Shown here in pieces: positions 34,552 through 44,502 of a DNA stretch of 61,328 nt (positions are counted from its first letter, which is position 1; every line of letters begins with the position of its first letter). Origin of the DNA: Conidiobolus incongruus B7586 (Eukaryota > Entomophthoromycota > Entomophthoromycetes > Entomophthorales > Conidiobolaceae); assembly GCA_000697335.1 (NCBI GenBank), contig JNEM01016867.1, forward strand, positions 1 through 61,328, written 5' to 3'. The notes beneath the pieces were generated by a model. The model was given only the letters and a program-made list of their open reading frames with translations. It made no database searches and had not been told where the DNA came from. A program made the translations under genes and the position numbers.

Positions 34552-35436
34552 TTACAATTTATAATTCAATAATAATTGATTGATCCAAGTTTGAATGGTA
34601 GTATCGCAAATACACCACAATAAAATGACAGCACTACCCAATGAAAGACTGACCATAATACAAGCTTCTAAAATATGAATAGACAAAAGATCCGACAAAT
34701 TAATTAGAGGAAATACAGTTGGCAATATGAGAGTAGCCGAAAGAATCCAAGTCAATTTCAAAATATTTCGAAATACCCAATACTCTGTCAATTGATTTTG
34801 ATCGCTCAGTAATTGATGTCCTTCTTCAAATTTGATAAAATTGTCAAATTTAGCAGCTTGAATAATATGTAAAGTGTCAAACAATTTAAAAGTTCCTAAT
34901 ATTATTAATTTTAAGGATTGGAAACTTCTGTAAATAGTATAATAGTTAGAATTGGGTTGAATCAGTGCACTGGGATGGAAGAATGTGATGAGTTCAGCAA
35001 CTGTTAATACTACTACAGAAATAGTAGCACCCCAACGTAGCCAAGACGAAGACTTTGAAGCATTTGGTCCAACTCTAAAATGATGATTGCGGAAGAACCA
35101 TTGAAAACCCGTAAGTACCAGTCCAAAGTAAAATAATTCTGAGATATATGCAAACCAGAACCAAGTATTCAAAATAGTTGGTTGGGAATCAATATTGAAG
35201 GGTTGTGTCAGTCCAATGATAAGATTTCTAATAATAACTAGGAGTTGGGCTAATGTTATCCAGGTTAAGTATTTCCAGTAGTTGAGATGAATACTCTGTA
35301 GTCGAATTTGTAATTTGACAATTGTCAGTATGATTAACGGTATTAACAGTATAGTAAGTGTAATTGGACTCAGTAACAAATTTAGGGAAATGTGAGTCAA
35401 GTTAGTATTTTCCGTTATTTTATTCGTAAATGTCAT
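34552..35436 (-). CDS. unassigned membrane protein with about seven helices
   Basis: 294 residues from the ATG at 35436 (context AAAGATGACA). The frame is open a further 69 nt upstream, but without ATG. The short N-terminus has two Asn-X-Thr/Ser sequons (NLT, NTN-LT region), then about seven hydrophobic segments: LLLSPITLTILLIPLIILTI, YLTWITLAQLLVIIRNLII, TWFWFAYISELFYFGLVLTG, a segment ending AELITFF, a weaker one near LKLIILGTFKLF, NILKLTWILSATLILPTVF and ILEACIMVSLSLGSAVILLW. The loops are short, and the fifth loop holds charged FDNFIKFEEGHQ. The topology is receptor- or sensor-like, but no family signature is visible to me (no rhodopsin lysine, no TRP or PEX11 pattern I trust). Function unknown. 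It is convergent with the PhoD-like gene. Confidence 0.75.
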   Translation of the reverse strand: MTFTNKITENTNLTHISLNLLLSPITLTILLIPLIILTIVKLQIRLQSIHLNYWKYLTWITLAQLLVIIRNLIIGLTQPFNIDSQPTILNTWFWFAYISELFYFGLVLTGFQWFFRNHHFRVGPNASKSSSWLRWGATISVVVLTVAELITFFHPSALIQPNSNYYTIYRSFQSLKLIILGTFKLFDTLHIIQAAKFDNFIKFEEGHQLLSDQNQLTEYWVFRNILKLTWILSATLILPTVFPLINLSDLLSIHILEACIMVSLSLGSAVILLWCICDTTIQTWINQLLLNYKL

Positions 35437-38400
35437 CTTTAATAAATTAATTTTAAAATATAATACAATCAAAAAAAAGAATTTTGAAGGAATCACCGGT
35501 CTCAATATTTAATTTATACTCTAAAAATTTGTAAATGTTTGTTCATATGAAGCATTCGAACAATTTAGTATTTACCAAATATGGTAAATTAATCAAATCA
35601 CGTAATTTTAATTGAAAATTTTTTACAATGACGCCATTTAAAATTAGGATTTATAGGAATATTAAGAAAGATTGAAGTTAGATTGTTGTGTTTATTAAAA
35701 TATCAAAAAAATTAGTGTATTTTTATTATTTTAATTTTTAAACTTATTGCAATTTTTTTTTCAATTGAGACAAATATAATTATAATTTTAATTAATTGAT
35801 TGATTTTTTTACAGATTATAAATTTTCACTTATTTTATTAAACTCCTAAGCATATATTTTATTATCCTCCTATTTTGTAATAGTGAAATTGTATTATACT
35901 ATTTAATAATTTTTAATTCATTTATTTGAAAATGTAAAAATCATTTTGTTAGAATTTAGGCGAGTACAAGAATTTGATTGGTTAGTGAGAATATACTTTT
36001 GATTCAAATTTGATGAAATTTTGTCAGGTGATTATTTTACTGATAATTATTAAATGAACATTATTTGTAATATTATATCGCTATTGGTTTGAGATTAAAT
36101 ACTACTAATGAACTATTTGGCAATATAGTATGTCCTATATTACATTGTTTATTTAATAATTAATTTTAAATTCTGTTATACAATAATTTTTTATTTCAAA
36201 CAGATTAAATATAAAATAAGTGGTCAAAAATATATAATATTGGATTAAAAGTATGTAAATTTATTAATATATCCTAATCAATTTTATCATTTGATAAATT
36301 CTATATGTTATTGGTAATTATTTTTTCAAAAACATGAGATTATAATTTGGGGGAAAATATTTTTATTTTCAACACTTAATTAATTTTGAATTATTAAATA
36401 AATATTAAAGAAATTTTTAATGACAATATTTTGAAAAATATATTATTGGATTTATTAATTAATTGATGAATATATATTTTATAAATTTATTTTTAAATTA
36501 TTATAGAATGATTAATATTACCAAAATATTAAAAAATTTATAATTTGTTCTATAATATAATTTATTTATTTATATATTTTTATCAATTTAGTTATTTTAA
36601 ATTGATATAATTAGTATATTAACCAATTGAATATTACTTGATTTTTCATAAGTATATCATTAATTTATTAAAATATTATTGAAAATCCTGAAGCAATCAA
36701 TATTTAAATTAAAGTTCAATATAATATAATTGATTAGTTACTCCAATAGATTTAATATAATCTTTGTAATATTAGATTTTTAACTGATTTAATGTTTTTA
36801 TATTGACAAATTCATAATATTCAAAGATATATAATAAGGTTATAACTAAGCTTATTTAGTGTTAATATTAGATAACATGTTTATTTAATATGATAATAGC
36901 TTAAAAATAAAAATAAGAAATATATGTATCTGAAATTAAATTTAGAAAATGAATGCAAATATTTTAATAAACCATTATTGTAGGTATTATTCTTAAGATA
37001 GATAAGATACTGAAAGATTTTGACTATATTACTAATTAATATTTTACATATTATAATCATTTCAAACTTGGTTTAGTTAATTAATTTTAAATACTAAACT
37101 AAGTCTCAATATCCAGCATAATTAACTATATTGAATTTATTTTTATATCCATTAATCATGGTTTGTAAATAAACATAGTAAATTCTAAGAAATTCCCCAA
37201 ATATTAAGTTTTTTTATCAATTCCAGAATAATATATATCTATATATATGTCAAACCTCAAAAATATTAATACAAAATTCTCATAAAATTTGGAGAAAGAA
37301 AATTTACGTTTGTATAGTAAAAAAATTAATTTTTTTATTCAACTAGAGTATTAGTAATGAATATTATAACAGATGTACAATATTCTGTATTATGGGAGTT
37401 TTGAATAATTTTATGTTAGAAATATCATTAACAAAAATATATTTAAAGATGTTGATATACTTTTAAATTTTGTCTTGATCATTGTATTGCAATATCTAGT
37501 TATTTTATGAAAAGCAATATATTGAAAGGTTGGATTGTCAAAGTTCGTTAGAAAATATGATTAAAAGTTAAAAGGCTTTAAAAAAATTTAAATATTATGA
37601 TCATTTAGATAAAATAATAATTAATGTATAAATTCCTATATCATGTATATTAGTGACTCTAGAAATATGTTAGATATTTAAAAATAATACATAAATCCAA
37701 TAGTTGCAAAATAATTTATAAATGTAAAATTATTTTTATAGAATTTTTTAAATTAAAATGATTTTCAACTAATTGATAATATGATTTAAATAATGATTAT
37801 AAATTTCCAAATTAGAATAAGGAAAATAATTAATTAGCATATTCATAAATTCAAACCTTAAATCATATCAAAAGATCAAAAATTGCACAAATAAAAATAC
37901 TTTATAATATATCATTTAATATGATTTAGAAATCTATTATGATTTCAATATTGGATAGATATATATGAGGCTGCGAATTTTTCTAATAGACCAATCCGAA
38001 TAATATAACTTCATTTTGGAATGTGAGAGAAAATTAATCAATGATTATATAGTTATAATATTCTACACACTCTCAATTTTATATTTAAACCATCTTTTAC
38101 CAAAATAATCTTACGGATTGAGTACCATAAGTTTGAAATGAAGTAGGACCTTAAACGTTGGTAGTATTATAACCAATACATTGAATACCAAATTGATTTG
38201 GCATTTCTCTGTTAGATTTACTAAATCTTTATTGATTCATGATTTACCAAGATAAGAGCGATATTAATGAGAAAATTTCGTTAAAACCGAATTTTAACAA
38301 TTAAATTTATGAATTATTTATAATGGTTGAAACTAATTGGATAAATTTCAATTAGTTGAATCTCTGATTGTCAATAAGGGATTTGATTCGTTGGAGACCT

Positions 38401-38661
38401 CAATTTTTATGACATTGATCTAGTTTATATGGTGCTGAATGTTTGAGATATGTTCAATTAAAATGATATAATTTTTTATTACTCCAAGGGTTAATTAAAA
38501 ATATTAATATTCAATTCATTATAATAAATAGAAAAAAAATCAGTAATTCAAGATTTTGATAATTTTGATTTAATTAATTTCTATTTACAATTGTATTCAA
38601 TTACACAATCCGCAAATTTACCTTTTTTCACATTATATCATCCTAAATTTTATTTTTTTTA

Positions 38662-38692
<31 letters not shown>

Positions 38693-39533
38693 TTGAAAAT
38701 TTTAAATATATGATAATTATTCAATATAAAATTATTGATTATAACTAACATTTGTAAGGTATTTTATTCAACATTCAAATTAATTACTAATTTAATTTAA
38801 CCAATAAACATAGAACCTATTTCTCCAAACTCCTCCACGGTTGAACCAATCAATAGTGCGCTTATTTAGTTTTTCAATAATTTCGGTTGATTTTTTACAA
38901 CCGTATTTAGTAGCCTTAAAAAAGTTTGTTTATATAAATTATTTAGTAATAATAATAATATAATCATATACATAATATATTGATATAAAAGAATATGTAT
39001 GTTTTATGTCAAATGAATTGATCATATTAAAAAACTATTTTGATAGCATTAATTCAATTCAATAATATTGAATGAAAATAAGCTTATTTTAGTTTAAGAA
39101 TGTTTGATACATTAAGATTTAGAGAGTTGGGAGCTCAGTTTCATAAAATTAATTATTACCCGATTAAGAAACACTCTAATGAAAAGGGAAATTCATTTCA
39201 GATTCTTTCTTCTATCTCCATATTATAATTTTATCTGTCTTTTTTCGCTTGTATTAATAATTTTTTATTGTGTTGTTAATAATTATAATATTGTTAGTCT
39301 TTAGTTATTAAATTTCATTGTTGGAAGTTTTTTTTGTTTATTAATTATTTTCATCGATTGTATAACTGGAATTTTTTTAAATTGAATATAATTATTAATA
39401 CTGGACCTTTTTATAAAAAATTGTTTTTAACTTTTTACGATATATTGATAATTTGAGATTTTTGTAAAAATTCAATTTCAACTTCGTTTCCTTTATTTCA
39501 AATAGTTAATTGTAGTCAAAAAAAGTGTTTAAT
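35437..39533. other. 4-kb AT-rich gene-free stretch
   Basis: The longest gap in the window. Contains CCAATCA on the minus strand at 35975-35981 and an (AAT)n run at 38662-38692. The slightly less AT-rich part at 38100-38450 has no usable frame. Confidence 0.7.
38662..38692. repeat. (AAT)n microsatellite
   Basis: About ten perfect AAT units. Confidence 0.9.
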
Positions 39534-41970
39534 ATGGATTCTACACCTACACCAACTTCAACTTTGTCAAATATTCGTTTTGTCCCTCATATTACGCCAT
39601 TTAACCGTTCTCTCCATTTTGAAGTGATGGAAAGAGAAGTTCCCGATAATTTAATATTAAAAGTGGGTAGATATACGGACAAAGTACCTCCAACTCCAAA
39701 TCGTATCACTTTCAAATCCAAGGTCGTTTCCAGAACTCACGCCGAAATTTGGGCTCAAAACGGTCAGGTACTATTTATTCAATAACTTTAGCTCTTTTTA
39801 ATTTTATAAGATATTAATATAATTTTATAATTTTATAGTTTTATATCAAAGATACTTGTAGCTCTTCCGGAACCTTTTTAAATCACGTAAGATTAAGTTC
39901 ACCAAATCAAGAAAGTCGCCCTTTCCCCCTTAAAGATGGAGATATTATCCAGTTGGGTGTTGATTATCAAGGTGGCACTCAAGGTATGTTTCCTAATTTT
40001 TAATTTCGCTAATTTGGTAGTTTTGTACATTGGTCCGAGTTCTTTGCTCCACTTTTTTCTTAATATGACTATTTAGTTTTTATATTTCACATTTGATATT
40101 TTGAATAGAAATTTCTTGCTGATGTTAATATTTTTCAAATTCATTATCATTTGTTTAATATTCTTGAGTTTAAAGTAACCATATTAATATAAATTATTAT
40201 TTAGATGTTTTTAGATGTGTTAAAATCAGATTAGAAATAAACCGCTCTTGGCAGAAAGATACCGATAATCCATTTAGGTAAAATATAACTTAATTTATTA
40301 GTTAAACTAATTTAACCTTTACATTGAATAGAATGAAAGCTTTACAAACTTTAGAAAGCTTAAAAAAGAATCTTCAAGGATCTGCCAAAGCTTTAACTGG
40401 CACCGAAGACTCCGGTGAATGTTGTATATGTCTATGCTCTATTCAAGCTTTTCAAGCTCTTTTTGTCGCTCCTTGCTCACACACTTATCATTTCAAATGT
40501 ATTAAGCCACTGGTTTTGTCAGGTCCCTCATTTGTTTGTCCTTTGTGTCGTACTTATGCAGATCTCGAAGCCGATGTTTGTATTGATGATGATGATGTTA
40601 AAGAAATCCCTCAAGAAAAAGATAAAGTCAAAGTTGAAGTGACACCAGCTAGATCAAATCAAGAAGAGGGACCTAGCGAACAACCGGCGCAGAATGGAGT
40701 TAGAGAGAATGAACCTACCTCTTCAACATCCCGTCCTATACTCCAAGTAAACTCTTTAATTGACGGTAGTCTTAATGAACCAATACGAATTGATCCTATC
40801 AGTGTACCTCAAAGCCCCCAACTGGGACACTTTGCTGATGGAGAATGTGCCACTCCGGGTAATTCAAATCGCTTGGCTTTCATCACTTCTACCAGCCAGG
40901 AAAGAAGCTTAAGTGCTCCCAATCCCCATGGTAGACAAGTGAATGGTAGCAGTGGTGAGGTAAGTATTCAACCGATCGCTTAGATCCCTTTCCTTTTCTT
41001 TCCTAAAATCGAAGTGTGACATTTGATATACTGCATATTTTTGATTCTGGATATTTGTTCGATGGTTTATATTGGCATTTTATTCACATGCACATAATTT
41101 CCGAACCATATCAACTACCCAACTGCCACATTATGACCAAAACTTGATACTTTCCATTAATTTCATAAACAAATACTTTTGCACCTCAAATTAGATATCT
41201 CTGATCAACATCGATTAGCAATATTTCATGCAGTTGAACGTTAAATTATCACAACATATTATCAAATTATGAATGATGAAAGGATGTTGAGGAGAGGTTT
41301 AAAACCAAGTATTCAATTTAAAAAGTTCAATCTGTTGAATTTCTCTAATTCATCAATGTAAACTATAATAAATTATCGTGAATTATGATCAAATTGAATT
41401 TTAACTTATAAACCTCTCCCATCATATTCAATTATTGATCATTCTATTATCCAGCCATTTATATTCACACTCGATATACTTACATTCAATATATGTAATC
41501 TTTCAGATATAATATAAATACTAATTGCACATTCCATTTAGGCAACTGATTCTGATGAAATTCCTCGCTCCTCATCCCCTGCACTAGTGTTAGGAGAAAT
41601 AGAACTTTCTAATAATATCACTTCATCACCTTTAACAACACAACCCCCAACAGTACCAAGTCCCACTTCCAGATCTAACCACTCCAATGCACTCTCCGAC
41701 GAACATAATCCAACGGGATCTCCTGTACTTCAAAACTTAAGTCATGAGGAGCATGATCATCTCCATCGCGAACTTCTAGCACTCCAGAGCCTATCAATCA
41801 GCCCCAATCGACCCCATTCCCAATTCCTCAGCTCGCCAACGTCTCCCTCAATGCACCGCAACAGGAGGGGAAGCATGCCCGAAGATTATGAAGGTGAGAG
41901 TTCCAACCGCAAAACCTTCAGTAAATTTTTAGGCGGAGTTTTAAAGAGTTTCGACAGCAGAAGATCTTAA
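39534..41970 (+). CDS. FHA-RING E3 ubiquitin ligase, DMA1/DMA2 type
   Basis: Five exons (39534-39767, 39839-39983, 40205-40277, 40332-40959, 41542-41970) give 502 residues. Dma-type ligases read phosphothreonine through an FHA domain and ubiquitinate partners in the septation, spindle-position and checkpoint pathways; yeast Dma1 has 416 residues. The FHA domain covers about 40-135, with GRYTD at 45, SRTHAE at 66-71 and the SSSGTFLN loop near 87. The RING finger runs from C181-x2-C184 through C199, H201, H204 and C207 to C220-x2-C223. The C-terminal 270 residues are Ser/Pro/Asn-rich and probably disordered, ending in a basic FLGGVLKSFDSRRS. Intron 2 (221 nt) and intron 4 (582 nt) are long for this window. 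The in-frame GTG nine bases before the ATG is not the start. Confidence 0.93.
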
Positions 41971-42553
41971 TTAGCAACGCGATATTCCTAATAGGGTAGG
42001 GTCCAATTTACTATCCATCCGAAAAAATTCTCATCAATATTCATCAGCTACAATATTGATCGCATAATATTTCATAATTTTAATTATTATTACAGACAAT
42101 CGCCAATTAATTATACTTTACTAACGTTTACAATATACTAAATATTATTTATCATTCTATATATAAATATATTTTTTAATAATATAACTATTAAAAATTT
42201 TACCACTAAAAATTTATATTTTTTGATTCCTGTTGTTTATTTTCAATTCGACTGTTATTTTCTTTTATATTTATATTTAATAATATGATATATATATATT
42301 GTACTTTTGTAAGTTTATTAATTTTGATATTTTTATTAAACATTATATTGATAGTTTGTTTTGAATGTTTATTGATTTAGTAAATGTGATAAACAATGAT
42401 TGCGTATATTAAGGCTAGTTTTATTTAAAGTTTGAATATACTGTAATTTATAATTGATGTTAAGAAAAAATTGAAGTTTTCAAAGTTGAAAATATATCAA
42501 AATATTTAAGAAATGAAAAAGTATAAAAAAAGCTAAACTTTATATCAAATAGG
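41971..42553. other. AT-rich intergenic stretch
   Basis: 3' region of the FHA-RING gene; nothing else recognisable. Confidence 0.65.
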
Positions 42554-42626
42554 TACCCAACTTCGGGATCGAGCTCATAATCTCGAGATTAAGAGTCTCA
42601 CGCTGTATTGATTGATCTAACCGGGC
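42554..42626 (-). pseudogene. decayed tRNA-Lys(CTT)
   Basis: On the minus strand the 73 bases line up along their whole length with eukaryotic tRNA-Lys(CTT): GCCCGGT acceptor, TGAGA-CTCTTAA-TCTCG anticodon arm and GTTGGGTA end. The acceptor relies on several G-T pairs, the D-stem has two mismatches, the conserved GG of the D loop is AA, and the T stem (ATGAG against CCGAA) pairs at only two positions. Most differences from a normal tRNA-Lys are G to A. Likely non-functional. Confidence 0.75.
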
Positions 42627-43339
42627 TCTTTTACTACATTTTAAGACTAATTTACTAATCCAAAAATAATATCAAAATATTAATTCAACATTTTAAATTT
42701 TCCAAAGCTAATTTTTCTTTTATACACATTTTTCATTTTTTACATACTCACTTTACACTTTTTTCATATTTTTTTTTCTCCCTGGTATTTTTTTTCATTC
42801 ATTTTAGTTTTTTTTCTGAATGGATTAAATTATTTTTTATATATTACTCTTAATATTGAGAATTTATTAAAAATCTAATATTCTCACAATTATTTTGTCT
42901 AATTTTTGTTTAGAATATTTGTTTTGCAAATTCAATCATTTAATAACTGCTCATTTACTTTTTTTACAAAGGTTTTATAGTTAAATTTGATAATGATCAA
43001 AATAACATTAATTGAAATCTTAATACTAAAAATCCTTTTTGATCAAAGAAAGGGGTTATAAGGCATTTAACATTGTTCACATAATATATTAGTAAGATGA
43101 ACAAGTTTCCCATCCAGCTGTTGACCTATTACCAATCATTAGTAATAAAAATACACATTAAAATTTCAAAAAGCTCAATATAAATAACAAACCTAACCGT
43201 TGTCAACTCCACTAAAATCAAAACACCGAACCCAAAATTTTAATTTATTTCAAGCATGAATATTATTTATAAATTCTTCAATTTAATTTATTTAATATTT
43301 TTAAAAGTAAAATTATTTTTAAGTCAGAAATTATTGAAT
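42627..43339. other. AT-rich stretch upstream of the SVIP-like gene
   Basis: No gene seen. The open frame continues upstream of the chosen ATG to 43256, but its AT-rich, Leu/Phe/Lys-rich translation looks like non-coding sequence. Confidence 0.6.
43132..43138 (+). promoter_or_regulatory. CCAAT box (CCAATCA) upstream of the SVIP-like gene
   Basis: ACCAATCATT, about 200 bp before the ATG and identical to the ten bases before the PhoD-like gene. Possible HAP/NF-Y site. Confidence 0.35.
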
Positions 43340-43808
43340 ATGGGTAACTGTTGTAGTACGGATAAAGAGGATACCCAAATTAAAATGAGTAGGGTTAACT
43401 CTAAATATACAGAACCTAACCGTAGTTTTAACTTGCCAACTGCCCCTGCAGAATTGCCCAAAGCTCATGTTGTTAGCGGTAATGGGGAAATCGGTGGATC
43501 TTCAGGTAATGCCCAATCGGAACAGGATAGGTTAGCTAGGCTGCAAGCTGCTGAAAAGAGAGTTCAAGCCGTAAATATTTATTGGATTTATTATATTAAT
43601 GTCATATTAATTTTAATTTTTTTTTGATAGAGTAAAAACAGAGGAGTTCAAAGTGGAGGAGGTAAATTGAGTAATAAATTGGCAGAAGAAAGAGGTAAAA
43701 AGCCAACAGCTCAACAACATGAGGAAGTAAACCAATTAGACGTAAGTTTTCAAATTTAATGTCAATTTATTTAATTTTAATTTTTATTTTTAGTGGAGAG
43801 TTGATTAA
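43340..43808 (+). CDS. SVIP-like small p97/VCP-interacting protein, N-myristoylated
   Basis: Three exons (43340-43570, 43631-43741, 43794-43808) encode 118 residues; the last exon has only four codons and the stop. The start MGNCCSTDKE fits N-myristoylation at Gly2 with palmitoylation at Cys4/Cys5, which decides the start over in-frame ATGs upstream. Residues 64-82 read RLARLQAAEKRVQASKNRG, matching the VCP-interacting motif (R...AA..R......RG) of SVIP and gp78, and the motif is split by intron 1. The C-terminus LDWRVD resembles the LRWTV end of SVIP. Animal SVIP (about 77 residues) anchors p97/Cdc48 at membranes and inhibits ER-associated degradation. The middle part here (residues 15-60) is longer and disordered. 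Family assignment rests on these three features and not on a full alignment. Confidence 0.75.
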
Positions 43809-44502
43809 CCATTCGTTGAACAGAATTATCAGCTATCGACTTGTTACTAATTTCTAATTATATATTTATTTTTTTATGATATATTTTTGTTTAAAAATTT
43901 GTCTAATTATTTTTAATAATAAATAATTTAAAATTGATTTATTAAATTAATATTTATCAACTATATCTTTATTAATTTCGGAGTATTATACTAACCCCTT
44001 TAAAGCCATTTTGTAAATTTTACACTTTGAAAAATCCCAACGAGCTAAATGAAACAAATCTCCTAACACAATAACCCAACGCCCGAAACGATCATACCGA
44101 TAAAGAGTATTAATAATAAGTTATTTAAAAAGCAATACACCACTAGATTCAATAAAAACACCAGTTGTATCATATGTTTCAAATTTTGAAAATTAATTTG
44201 GTAGTAGAGTTTTTTAATAAATTGCATCATTATTTTGGATTGAATAGAGTAAAAAAAGAAAATAATAAATAGGTGATACATAATTCGATTTTTTATACAT
44301 CATTTAAAAATTCTTTAAACTTGAACATTTTAGTTTAGTGATAATTAATCAAACTAGAAGAGATAAACAACGTGATAATGAAACAAAGATTAATAAAAAT
44401 GATTATTAGAGAATAATTAATTATTAAATATATATATATATATATATATATTAAGAATTAAAAAAACTATGAAATTATGCAAACTGTCACCAAACTTGAA
44501 GA
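43809..44502. other. intergenic stretch between SVIP-like gene and CTR9
   Basis: Mostly AT-rich; contains the small minus-strand frames listed separately and a (TA)n run at 44428-44451. Confidence 0.6.
43976..44281 (-). other. weak candidate: small membrane-protein gene in two overlapping frames
   Basis: A 72-codon frame from 44281 to 44063 ends in a hydrophobic stretch (LNNLLLILFIGMIVSGVG). Overlapping it in another frame and running on to about 43976 is a 40-codon open stretch without ATG whose translation, RYDRFGRWVIVLGDLFHL followed by ARWDFSKCKIYKMALKG, looks strongly protein-like. The part at 44000-44100 is less AT-rich than its flanks. No GT-AG intron of plausible size connects the two frames. 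It may be a decayed gene, a small gene with an unseen exon, or chance. Confidence 0.25.
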
